Source: Lachnospiraceae bacterium
GTDB taxonomy: Bacteria > Bacillota > Clostridia > Lachnospirales > Lachnospiraceae
Length of the DNA: 64,000 bases
Assembly: GCA_017468395.1 (NCBI GenBank)
Contig: JAFUIR010000011.1
Span: forward strand, 186,001-250,000
Direction: 5' to 3'
Shown here: one piece after another, positions 35,791 through 43,895 of the stretch
Numbering within the stretch: position 1 is the stretch's first letter
Layout of the letters: each line of letters starts with the position of its first letter
Translations under genes and position numbers: made by a program
Notes under the pieces: model-generated
What the model was told of the DNA's origin: nothing
What the model saw: the letters and a program-made list of their open reading frames with translations, nothing else
The model's database searches: none

Positions 35791-37425
35791 ATGGCAATTT
35801 ATCTTAATCAAGAGGGCTATTTGACAAATGTAAAGAAGGTCGCAGTATCAACAAAGGCTTGTACTTTTCAGGTGATGGATGTAAGCTCTAACAAATCTGT
35901 GGCAGAAGGCCGCAGCGGTGCGGGCGTCTTTGATGAGGCGGCGGGAGAAGAGGTTTTTGCGCTGGACTTTTCCGGTGTGAGAAAGCCCGGGAAATATTAC
36001 ATACAAGGGGATGACGGAACCCGTTCCCATACTTTTACTGTTGGGGACAAAATCTACGCAGGATTGCATAAAGACATGATAAAGGCATTGTATTTCCAGC
36101 GCTGCGGCTGCGAACTGAAGGCAGAGCATGCAGGTGTTTATGCGCATGAGGCTTGCCATATAGCGCCTGCGATTTTACTGGAAGATTATATGGCGGGCAC
36201 TGAAAATCCCGAGACTTATGACCTTTGCGGGGGATGGCATGACGCCGGAGATTTTGGCAGATACTCCACGGCGGCATCGGTTGCCCTTGGACATCTGCTT
36301 TATGCCTATAAACTTTTTCCGGAAAGTTTTAAAGACAGTTTGCAGATACCTGAGAGTGGAAATGATATGCCGGATGTTTTGAATGAGTGCCTGTATGAAC
36401 TGGCTTGGCTTATTAAAATGCAACGGGAAGACGGCGGCGTGTACCATAAATTGACAGCATGGAGCCATGCACCTTTTATTATGCCGCAAGAAGACCATGA
36501 TCCGTTTTTAATTTATCCTGTTTCTTCCATGGCTACGGCGGATTATGCGGCAATTATGGCGCTGGCTTCCGGAATTTATAAGGATTTCAGACCGGAGTTT
36601 GCCAAGGAAGCCCTTGAGAAGGCAAAGAAAGCTTGGAACTGGCTTGAAAATAATTCTTATGTGGGCTTTAAGAATCCTGAGGGCAGTAATACCGGTGAAT
36701 ATGATGACGTTTGTGATGAGGATGAGCGCTTTTGGGCGGCTTGTGAGATGCAAAAAGCAGATCCGGCAAATGCGAAAGTATATTTGGAGAGGGCTAAGGT
36801 GTATGCCGAAAAGGTAAGTAAAGTAGATTTTGGTTGGACGGATGTGTCGGCTTTTGGTTCATTGGCGGTGCTGACGGCAGAGGAGGGCTTGTTTCCTGCA
36901 GAATTTGTAAAGGACATTTCGAACGTGGTTTTTGCGGAAGCAGACAGATTGGTGGCTTTGCAAAATAATTCCGGATACGGTGTTGCAATGAAGGCGCAGG
37001 ACTATGTTTGGGGTAGTAATATGGTGGTTTGTAACAGAGGCATGTTGCTTGTTTTGTGTGCGCTGAAATGTAAAGATGTGCAGGCGGATGTATACAAAGA
37101 AGCGGCACTGTCCCAACTTCATTATCTCTTGGGTAAAAATGCCCTTGACGTAAGCTATGTAACGGGGCATGGAGAAAATGCTTATAAAAATCCACATAAC
37201 AGACCTACTGCCAGTGATGGAATTGATGAACCTATGCCCGGCTGGGTGAGCGGTGGTCCTTTTAAGGCGCCTTGTGACGCCGTTGCTATGGAAAAAATTC
37301 CTGTAGGAACGCCGCCCATGAAGTGCTACATTGATCATGTGGACAGTTATTCTACCAATGAAATTACGATTTATTGGAATTCTCCCGCAATTTTTATGAC
37401 AGCGTTTTTTATGCAAGGAGAGTAG
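35791..37425 (+). CDS. Cytosolic glycoside hydrolase family 9 cellodextrinase
   Basis: 544 residues: an Ig-like CelD N-terminal domain (about 1-85) then the (alpha/alpha)6 GH9 barrel. Catalytic residues are Asp151 and Asp154 in GGWHDAGDFGRY and the general acid Glu524 in TNEITIYWNSP. There is no signal peptide, cellulose-binding or dockerin domain, so it should cleave imported cellodextrins inside the cell, as the Ced1-type cellodextrinase of Butyrivibrio does. AGGGAGG precedes ATG. It is followed at six bases by an EamA-family gene. Confidence 0.92.
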   Translation: MAIYLNQEGYLTNVKKVAVSTKACTFQVMDVSSNKSVAEGRSGAGVFDEAAGEEVFALDFSGVRKPGKYYIQGDDGTRSHTFTVGDKIYAGLHKDMIKALYFQRCGCELKAEHAGVYAHEACHIAPAILLEDYMAGTENPETYDLCGGWHDAGDFGRYSTAASVALGHLLYAYKLFPESFKDSLQIPESGNDMPDVLNECLYELAWLIKMQREDGGVYHKLTAWSHAPFIMPQEDHDPFLIYPVSSMATADYAAIMALASGIYKDFRPEFAKEALEKAKKAWNWLENNSYVGFKNPEGSNTGEYDDVCDEDERFWAACEMQKADPANAKVYLERAKVYAEKVSKVDFGWTDVSAFGSLAVLTAEEGLFPAEFVKDISNVVFAEADRLVALQNNSGYGVAMKAQDYVWGSNMVVCNRGMLLVLCALKCKDVQADVYKEAALSQLHYLLGKNALDVSYVTGHGENAYKNPHNRPTASDGIDEPMPGWVSGGPFKAPCDAVAMEKIPVGTPPMKCYIDHVDSYSTNEITIYWNSPAIFMTAFFMQGE

Positions 37426-37431
37426 ACTGAC

Positions 37432-38310
37432 ATGAAGAAACGAAAACAGGCAAAAATTATGTTGAGTCTTTCCATGATTATTTTTGGTACTCTTGGTCTG
37501 TTTACCAGAAATATAGCAGTTGCATCCGGCGAATTGGCGTTGTGCAGAGCGGTATTGGCATCATTGCTGCTTGCAGGGTATTTTGTGGTAAAGAGACAGA
37601 AGATAGATTTTAAGGCAATAAAAAAAGAACTTTTGCTTTTGCTGTTTTCCGGTATAGCCATGGGAATCAATTGGATTTTACTTTTTGAAGCATATAAACA
37701 TACTACTATTTCCATGGCTACCCTAAGTTATTATTTTGCGCCGGTACTGGTAACCCTTGTATGTCCGCTGCTCTTTAGGGAAAAACTCAACAAAAAGCAA
37801 ATTATATGTTTTGTGATGTCTACGGTGGGGTTGGTATTGATTATCGGATTTGAAGGTGTTGCCGGCAAAGGCGCACATCTGCCGGGAATTATGCTGGGGC
37901 TTGGTGCAGCACTGTTTTATGCTACCGTTATTTTGCTGAATAAGTTTATTAAAAATGTGGAAGGGATTCAGCGAACTTTTCTTCAGTTTTTGGCAGCCAT
38001 AATTGTTTTGGCTCCTTATGTGATAGGTACGGGCGGAATGCACCTTCAGATATTGGATGGTAAGGGCTGGATTTGTCTTTTGATTGTGGGACTTATCCAC
38101 ACCGGAATTACATATTGCATGTACTTTTCATCACTAAAAGAATTAAGGGGACAGGAAGTTGCAATTTTAAGTTATTTAGACCCTTTGGTAGCGGTTGTAG
38201 TGTCGGTTTTAATTCTTGGAGAAGGTATTACTTTACCCCAATTAATAGGGGGAATTCTTATTCTTGGGTTCACTTTGTGGAATGAAAAAGGAGAAAATGT
38301 TGACAAATAG
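37432..38310 (+). CDS. EamA/DMT-superfamily transporter
   Basis: 292 residues, ten predicted membrane helices in two EamA repeats (first about 8-140, second about 150-288, with the conserved SYLDPLVAVVVSVLILGE near the end). Such proteins export or exchange small metabolites, often amino acids; the substrate is not deducible. It is probably co-transcribed with the GH9 gene (six-base gap). The -35 element of the liv promoter lies inside its last codons. Confidence 0.88.
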   Translation: MKKRKQAKIMLSLSMIIFGTLGLFTRNIAVASGELALCRAVLASLLLAGYFVVKRQKIDFKAIKKELLLLLFSGIAMGINWILLFEAYKHTTISMATLSYYFAPVLVTLVCPLLFREKLNKKQIICFVMSTVGLVLIIGFEGVAGKGAHLPGIMLGLGAALFYATVILLNKFIKNVEGIQRTFLQFLAAIIVLAPYVIGTGGMHLQILDGKGWICLLIVGLIHTGITYCMYFSSLKELRGQEVAILSYLDPLVAVVVSVLILGEGITLPQLIGGILILGFTLWNEKGENVDK

Positions 38311-38329
38311 ATTGTGTTTGAGTTAATAT
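38300..38329 (+). promoter_or_regulatory. Promoter of livK
   Basis: TTGACA (38300-38305), 18-base spacer, TAATAT (38324-38329), about 38 bases before livK; the -35 overlaps the 3' end of the transporter gene. Confidence 0.6.
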
Positions 38330-38366
38330 TAGGCGAAAGTGACAAAAAACTTAGGAGGATAAAATT

Positions 38367-39521
38367 GTGAAAAAGTTTATTAGTTTTGCACTTGTAACAA
38401 TGCTTTTGGTTGGATGCTTAACCGGTTGCGGTAATAGCGGAGCATCCGATTCAGGCGAATTAGTATTTAAGATTGGTGCGGCAGGTCCTTTGACAGGCGC
38501 TGCTGCAGCATACGGTGATGCTGTTAATAAAGGCGCTCAGATTGCAGTTGATGAAATCAACGCAGCAGGCGGTATTAACGGAATCAAGGTTGAGTTCAAA
38601 ATGGAAGATGATGAACATGATGCAGAGAAGGCTGTCAATGCGTACAACAACCTGAAAGACTGGGGTATGCAGATGATGATGGGAACAGTAACCAGTGCTC
38701 CCTGTATCGCAGTAGAGGCAGAGGCTTCAGCTGACAATATGTTCCTTATCACTCCGTCCGGAACAGCAGTAGATTGTATCAGCGGTTCCAATGCGTTCCG
38801 TCTGTGTTTCTCTGACCCTGCACAGGGTACCAAGTCTGCTGAGTACATCGGCGTGAACAAACTTGCAACAAAAGTTGCTATTATTTATGACAGTTCCGAC
38901 CCTTATTCTTCAGGTATCTGCGAAAGTTTCCAGGCTGAAGCAGCAAAGCAGGGTATCGAAGTAGTTACCAGCCAAGCATTTACTTCCGACAGTAAAACAG
39001 ACTTCAAAGTACAGTTGCAGAAAGCACAAAACAGTGGTGCTGAATTGCTGTTCCTGCCTATTTACTATCAGGAAGCTTCCCTGATTTTGCAGCAGGCAAA
39101 CGATATGAAATATGCACCTAAGATTTTTGGCTGTGACGGTTTGGACGGAATTCTTGGCGTAGAAAACTTTGATGCTAAACTGGCAGAGGGCGTTATGCTC
39201 CTGACACCTTTTGCAGTAGATGCAGAAGATGAAGCAACTAAGAAATTCGTTGCAACCTATGCTGAGAAATACAACAACGAAGTTCCTATCCAGTTTGCAG
39301 CAGATGCATATGATGCAATCTATGCAATCAAAGCAGCTATCGAAGAGTCCGGCGCTACAGCAGATATGTCTGTTTCCGATCTTTGCGATGCAATGAAGGC
39401 TTCTATGACAAAGATTACTTTAAAGGGTCTTACAGGTACCATCACTTGGGATGAGTCCGGTGAACCTAACAAAGAGCCTAAAGCGGTTATTATCAAAGAC
39501 GGCGCATATACAGCAATGTAA
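38367..39521 (+). CDS. livK: Branched-chain amino acid ABC transporter, substrate-binding lipoprotein
   Basis: 384 residues. Signal peptide with lipobox at LTGC (Cys21; LVGC at Cys17 is an alternative), then the Leu/Ile/Val-binding type periplasmic fold: KIGAAGPLTGAAAAYGDAVNKGAQ, IKVEFKMEDDEHDAEKAV, FGCDGLDG. It captures branched-chain amino acids (or related amides) outside the membrane. The start is GTG with TAGGAGGA upstream. A hairpin follows, giving extra transcript for this high-copy component compared with livHMGF. Confidence 0.93.
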   Translation: MKKFISFALVTMLLVGCLTGCGNSGASDSGELVFKIGAAGPLTGAAAAYGDAVNKGAQIAVDEINAAGGINGIKVEFKMEDDEHDAEKAVNAYNNLKDWGMQMMMGTVTSAPCIAVEAEASADNMFLITPSGTAVDCISGSNAFRLCFSDPAQGTKSAEYIGVNKLATKVAIIYDSSDPYSSGICESFQAEAAKQGIEVVTSQAFTSDSKTDFKVQLQKAQNSGAELLFLPIYYQEASLILQQANDMKYAPKIFGCDGLDGILGVENFDAKLAEGVMLLTPFAVDAEDEATKKFVATYAEKYNNEVPIQFAADAYDAIYAIKAAIEESGATADMSVSDLCDAMKASMTKITLKGLTGTITWDESGEPNKEPKAVIIKDGAYTAM

Positions 39522-39532
39522 ATATGATTTAG

Positions 39533-39593
39533 CAGAGGGTGTTCCTTGAGTCGCAAGTGACTTGAGGGATGCCCCTCTTTTTTATGCTATTGT
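39533..39593 (+). terminator. Terminator/attenuator between livK and livH
   Basis: An imperfect 19-bp stem (AGAGGG..CTTGAGTC at 39533-39552 with GACTTGAGGG..CCCTCT at 39559-39578) followed by TTTTTTATG. Partial read-through would set the ratio of binding protein to membrane components. Confidence 0.8.
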
Positions 39594-39605
39594 AGAGGAT
39601 ATGTC

Positions 39606-39635
39606 TTGCTATGACTAAAAAATGTGTGCTATAAT
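39606..39635 (+). promoter_or_regulatory. Second promoter in front of livHMGF
   Basis: TTGCTA (39606-39611), 18-base spacer, TATAAT (39630-39635), 33 bases before livH. Confidence 0.55.
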
Positions 39636-39668
39636 AATTCAATATATTACGCTTAGAGGGTGACGGTT

Positions 39669-40553
39669 ATGAGTTTTATATCGTATTTAATTAACGGCAT
39701 AAGTTTAGGAAGTGTGTATGCGATTATTGCACTTGGTTACACCATGGTATACGGAATTGCAAAAATGTTAAATTTCGCCCATGGCGATGTAATTATGATT
39801 GGTGCATATACAGTTCTTACATTGTTGACGGGTGCGGGAGTTAATCCTTGGATTGCTGTGTTAATCGGAATGGCAACCTGCACTGTTTTGGGAATGTTAA
39901 TCGAAAAGGTTGCATATAAACCTTTGCGAAATGCTTCTTCATCACTGGCGGTACTGATTACTGCAATCGGTGTCAGTTATCTTTTGCAAAACACAGCGCT
40001 TTTGGTGTTCGGAGCGGATACAAAATCATTTATTAACTTTATTCCGGTGCCGTCTGTGTCTATGGCGCAGAGAGAACTGACTATTACGGGGACAACCATT
40101 GTAACCATTGTTGCATGTCTGGTCATTATGTGCGGACTGATGCTGTTTGTGAATAAGACAAAGCCCGGAAGAGCGATGAAGGCGGTTTCGGAAGACCGCG
40201 GTGCAGCGCAGCTTATGGGTGTGAATGTAAATGCAACTATATCACTGACCTTTGCAATAGGGTCCGGTCTGGCGGCGGTTGCAGGTGTGCTCCTTTGTTC
40301 GGCATACCCCAGTTTGACACCGTATACAGGTGCGATGCCCGGTATTAAGGCCTTTGTAGCGGCAGTGTTCGGCGGAATCGGTTCTATCCCCGGAGCTATG
40401 ATTGGCGGAATTTTGCTTGGAATTATTGAGACTTTAGGAAAAGCCTACATATCTTCACAGGTGGCAGATGCAATTGTATTTGCAGTTTTGATTGTAGTTT
40501 TGTTGGTCAAACCTACGGGATTGTTCGGTAAGAATATTCAGGAGAAAGTGTAG
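39669..40553 (+). CDS. livH: Branched-chain amino acid ABC transporter permease LivH
   Basis: 294 residues with eight or so membrane helices; the N-terminal ISLGSVYAIIALGYTMVYGIAKMLNFAHGD motif region and the EAA-like loop (KPGRAMKAVSEDRGAAQLMGVN) identify LivH. AGAGGG precedes ATG 39669; the in-frame GTG at 39660 has no spacing for a ribosome-binding site. It forms the membrane channel with LivM. Confidence 0.94.
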   Translation: MSFISYLINGISLGSVYAIIALGYTMVYGIAKMLNFAHGDVIMIGAYTVLTLLTGAGVNPWIAVLIGMATCTVLGMLIEKVAYKPLRNASSSLAVLITAIGVSYLLQNTALLVFGADTKSFINFIPVPSVSMAQRELTITGTTIVTIVACLVIMCGLMLFVNKTKPGRAMKAVSEDRGAAQLMGVNVNATISLTFAIGSGLAAVAGVLLCSAYPSLTPYTGAMPGIKAFVAAVFGGIGSIPGAMIGGILLGIIETLGKAYISSQVADAIVFAVLIVVLLVKPTGLFGKNIQEKV

Positions 40554-40561
40554 GTACGTTT

Positions 40562-41629
40562 ATGAAAATCAATATTTTAAAAACGATGAACAAAACAACA
40601 AAAAGTAATACTATTACATATTTACTGGTGGCTGTAGTTTATCTTGTGGTGCAGTTACTGGTTAGCACAGGCAATATTTCCAGCCTTATGAAAGGACTTC
40701 TCGTTCCTTTATGTGTATATGCAATTGCGGCAATCTCATTGAATCTGGTAGTAGGTATTTCCGGTGAACTGAGTTTGGGACATGCAGGCTTTATGTGCGT
40801 AGGTGCATATTCCAGTGCTTTCTTTTCAGTTTATGTGGGAGAGGGAATGCCGGAACTTTTGCGTTTTATTTTGGCGATTTTGGTAGGAGCCGGTGTGGCT
40901 GCCGTGTTCGGAATTTTGATTGGAATTCCGGTGCTGAAATTAAGAGGAGACTATTTGGCAATTGTAACCTTGGCTTTTGGCGAAATCATCAAAAACCTGA
41001 TGAATGTTATGTACATAGGACGCGACAGTAAGGGATTGCATTTTTCTGTTAAAGATACCACCAGTCTTAATCTGGAAGCTGACGGACAGGTCATTGTCAA
41101 AGGTGCACTGGGAATTACCGGAACACCGAAAGATTCTACATTTACCATTGGTATAGTGTTGCTTCTCATTGCTTTATTTATTATTTTGAATTTGGTTAAT
41201 TCCAGAAGCGGTCGCGCTATTATGGCTATTCGTGATAACAGAATTGCAGCGGAATCTGTCGGAATTAATGTAACCAAATACAAATTGATGGCGTTTTCCA
41301 TTTCGGCGGCTCTTGCAGGCGTGGCCGGCGTTTTGTATGCCCACAATTTATCCACTTTGACAGTAAAGAAATTTGATTATAATACATCCATACTGATTTT
41401 GGTGTTTGTGGTACTCGGTGGAATCGGCAATATCAGAGGTTCCATGATTGCAGCTGTAATTTTAACGGTCTTGCCGGAGGTTTTGCGAGGACTTTCTGAT
41501 TACCGTATGTTGATATATGCTGTAGTTTTGATTGCAATGATGTTATTTAACTGGGCACCGGCAGCCATTAACTGGAAGGCGAAAATCAAGGCAAAATTTA
41601 AGAATAAGAATGCGAAGGAGGCAGAATAA
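40562..41629 (+). CDS. livM: Branched-chain amino acid ABC transporter permease LivM
   Basis: 355 residues, about nine membrane helices. The SLNLVVGISGELSLGHAGFMCVGAY motif region, the LRGDYLAIVTLAFGEI segment and the cytosolic loop SGRAIMAIRDNRIAAESVGINV are LivM signatures. A Lys-rich C-terminal tail follows. It starts eight bases after the livH stop. Confidence 0.94.
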   Translation: MKINILKTMNKTTKSNTITYLLVAVVYLVVQLLVSTGNISSLMKGLLVPLCVYAIAAISLNLVVGISGELSLGHAGFMCVGAYSSAFFSVYVGEGMPELLRFILAILVGAGVAAVFGILIGIPVLKLRGDYLAIVTLAFGEIIKNLMNVMYIGRDSKGLHFSVKDTTSLNLEADGQVIVKGALGITGTPKDSTFTIGIVLLLIALFIILNLVNSRSGRAIMAIRDNRIAAESVGINVTKYKLMAFSISAALAGVAGVLYAHNLSTLTVKKFDYNTSILILVFVVLGGIGNIRGSMIAAVILTVLPEVLRGLSDYRMLIYAVVLIAMMLFNWAPAAINWKAKIKAKFKNKNAKEAE

Positions 41630-41631
41630 TT

Positions 41632-42390
41632 ATGGCAATGTTAGAAGTAAAAAATTTGTCTATTTCATTCGGCGGTCTTCGCGCGGTAGATGGTTTTGAT
41701 TTAACGATTGAAAAAGGGATGCTTTATGGATTAATCGGTCCTAACGGTGCGGGAAAAACTACAGTGTTTAACCTGCTTACGGGAGTGTACAAACCCAACG
41801 AAGGAATTGTGCGTCTGGACGGCGAGGATATTACCGGTAAGTCCATCATAGAGATTAACAAAGGTGGGATTGCAAGAACTTTTCAGAATATCCGTCTCTT
41901 TAAAGAATTGACAGTGCTGGATAATGTAAAAGCAGGACTGCATAATCACAATACTTATTCTACGATAGAAGGTATTTTCAGACTTCCCGGATATTTCAAA
42001 GTAGAAAAAGCCATGAATCAGCGGGCTATGGAAATATTAAAGGTATTTGATTTGGACGGAGAGGCAGATGTTTTGGCCAGCAATCTTCCTTATGGTAAAC
42101 AACGTAAACTGGAAATTGCCAGAGCCATTGCTACAGAGCCGAAACTGTTGTTGCTGGATGAACCTGCGGCGGGAATGAATCCTAACGAGACCGGTGAGTT
42201 GATGGAAACAATCCGTTTTGTGAGAGAAAAGTTCGACATGACAATTTTGCTTATTGAGCATGATATGAAACTGGTAAGCGGAATTTGTGAAGAGTTGACG
42301 GTATTAAATTTCGGACAGGTGCTTACCCACGGAAAAACGGAAGATGTATTAAATGACCCGGCAGTAATCACGGCATATTTGGGCGAATAG
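41632..42390 (+). CDS. livG: Branched-chain amino acid ABC transporter ATPase LivG
   Basis: 252 residues. Walker A GPNGAGKTT, a LPYGKQRKLEIARAI signature (LivG form of LSGGQ) and Walker B LLLLDEPAAGMN, with the LivG-specific ISFGGLRAVDGFDL start. Two bases separate it from the livM stop. Confidence 0.95.
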   Translation: MAMLEVKNLSISFGGLRAVDGFDLTIEKGMLYGLIGPNGAGKTTVFNLLTGVYKPNEGIVRLDGEDITGKSIIEINKGGIARTFQNIRLFKELTVLDNVKAGLHNHNTYSTIEGIFRLPGYFKVEKAMNQRAMEILKVFDLDGEADVLASNLPYGKQRKLEIARAIATEPKLLLLDEPAAGMNPNETGELMETIRFVREKFDMTILLIEHDMKLVSGICEELTVLNFGQVLTHGKTEDVLNDPAVITAYLGE

Positions 42391-42403
42391 GAGGAAGGTC
42401 AAA

Positions 42404-43114
42404 GTGGCAATGTTGGAAGTAAAAGAGTTACAGGTGTATTATGGTGTAATTCAGGCATTGAAAGACGTTTCTTTTGAAGTAAATCAGGGAGAAGTTATTG
42501 CTTTAATCGGTGCAAACGGAGCGGGAAAAACCACCACTCTTCATACGATTACCGGTCTTTTGCCGGCAAAGCACGGTTCCATTATTTTTGAAGGCGTGGA
42601 TATTACAAGGATGCCTGCTCACAAAATTGTGGAAATGGGAATTGCCCATGTGCCTGAAGGACGACGTGTTTTTTCGCAACTCAGTGTCTACGAGAACCTT
42701 ATAATGGGGGCATATACCAGAAAAGATAAAAAAGAAATTGCGGAGAATTTGGCAAACGTGTATAAACGTTTCCCACGATTGGAAGAGCGTAAAGGCCAAA
42801 GAGCGGGAACACTTTCCGGCGGCGAGCAGCAAATGTTGGCTATGGGGCGTGCCCTGATGTCTAATCCTAAAATGATTGTAATGGATGAACCGTCAATGGG
42901 ACTATCTCCCATCTTTGTAAATGAGATTTTTGATATTATTGAGAAGGTCAGTGCAGCCGGAACAACGGTTCTTTTGGTAGAACAGAATGCAAAAAAATCT
43001 TTATCCATAGCAGATAGAGCCTATGTTCTGGAAACTGGCAAAATTGTACTTTCCGGAGATGCGAAAACGCTGATGAACGATGATTCCATTAAAAAAGCAT
43101 ACCTTGGAGAATAA
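42404..43114 (+). CDS. livF: Branched-chain amino acid ABC transporter ATPase LivF
   Basis: 236 residues. Walker A GANGAGKTT, signature LSGGEQQMLAMGRAL and Walker B MIVMDEPSMGLSP. A GTG start at 42404 with GGAGGAAGG upstream is used; ATG 42410 is two codons in. Last gene of the liv transcript by function. Confidence 0.95.
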   Translation: MAMLEVKELQVYYGVIQALKDVSFEVNQGEVIALIGANGAGKTTTLHTITGLLPAKHGSIIFEGVDITRMPAHKIVEMGIAHVPEGRRVFSQLSVYENLIMGAYTRKDKKEIAENLANVYKRFPRLEERKGQRAGTLSGGEQQMLAMGRALMSNPKMIVMDEPSMGLSPIFVNEIFDIIEKVSAAGTTVLLVEQNAKKSLSIADRAYVLETGKIVLSGDAKTLMNDDSIKKAYLGE

Positions 43115-43130
43115 AAAGGGGGTAGAAAAC

Positions 43131-43754
43131 ATGGAAAAAATTGTAATAACCATTGCGAGACAATACGGAAGCGGAGGAAAAACCGTAGGTAAAATGGTGG
43201 CCGATGAACTTGGCATTCCCTTTTACAGCAGAGACATTATCAGAATGGCATCAGAGGACAGTGGAATCAGTGAAGCGCTGTTTGGTGAGGCAGATGAAAA
43301 ACTGAGAAAAAATTTTCTGTTCAGGCTTTCTAAAAATATTTATGACGGAGATTTGATACCGCCCGAATCTGATGATTTTGTGTCTGATAAGAACTTGTTT
43401 AATTATCAGGCGAAGATTATCAAACAATTGGCGGAGACGGAGTCTTGCGTAATTGTGGGACGATGTGCGGATTATGTACTGCGGGATTATCCCAATGTTA
43501 TGAGTGTGTTTGTACACGCAGATGAAGAATTCTGTTTTGACAGGGCTATGGAGCGTAACAGTATGCCGCCCCGTGAACTGGAAAAATATATTGCTAAGAT
43601 AGATAAATATCGTGGCGATTATTACAAGTATTACACAGGTCAGGATTGGACGGATGCCAGAAACTATGACCTTTGTTTAAACAGTGGCAAACTGGGATTT
43701 GAGAAGTGTAAAGAAGAAATTTTGGCGTATCGCAAAGTGCGGTTTGGGTTATAG
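43131..43754 (+). CDS. Cytidylate kinase-like family protein
   Basis: 207 residues of the P-loop kinase superfamily. A GSGGKTVGKMVADEL P-loop and an Arg-rich lid (RAMERNSMPPRELEKYIAKIDKYRGDYYKYYTG) match the cytidylate-kinase-like group that is frequent in Clostridia beside transporter genes; it is not the standard Cmk. Its substrate is not known. GGGGG precedes ATG 43131, which is preferred to the earlier in-frame ATG at 43080 inside livF. It may belong to the liv transcript (16-base gap). Confidence 0.85.
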   Translation: MEKIVITIARQYGSGGKTVGKMVADELGIPFYSRDIIRMASEDSGISEALFGEADEKLRKNFLFRLSKNIYDGDLIPPESDDFVSDKNLFNYQAKIIKQLAETESCVIVGRCADYVLRDYPNVMSVFVHADEEFCFDRAMERNSMPPRELEKYIAKIDKYRGDYYKYYTGQDWTDARNYDLCLNSGKLGFEKCKEEILAYRKVRFGL

Positions 43755-43775
43755 TGTAAATAAAAAGAAAAACTT

Positions 43776-43818
43776 AAAGTACAGAACAAACATTCGATTT
43801 TGTTCTGTACTTTTATTA
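43776..43818 (+). terminator. Intrinsic terminator after the kinase-like gene
   Basis: AAAGTACAGAACAAA (43776-43790) pairs with TTTGTTCTGTACTTT (43799-43813), then TATT. It ends the liv-kinase transcript and would work on both strands. Confidence 0.85.
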
Positions 43819-43895
43819 TGAGTTCTGTTATAATCATACATGATGAAGGAAATGTATAAGGCATTGCAAGTTACGCACGATAAGGGAGAAGGGAA

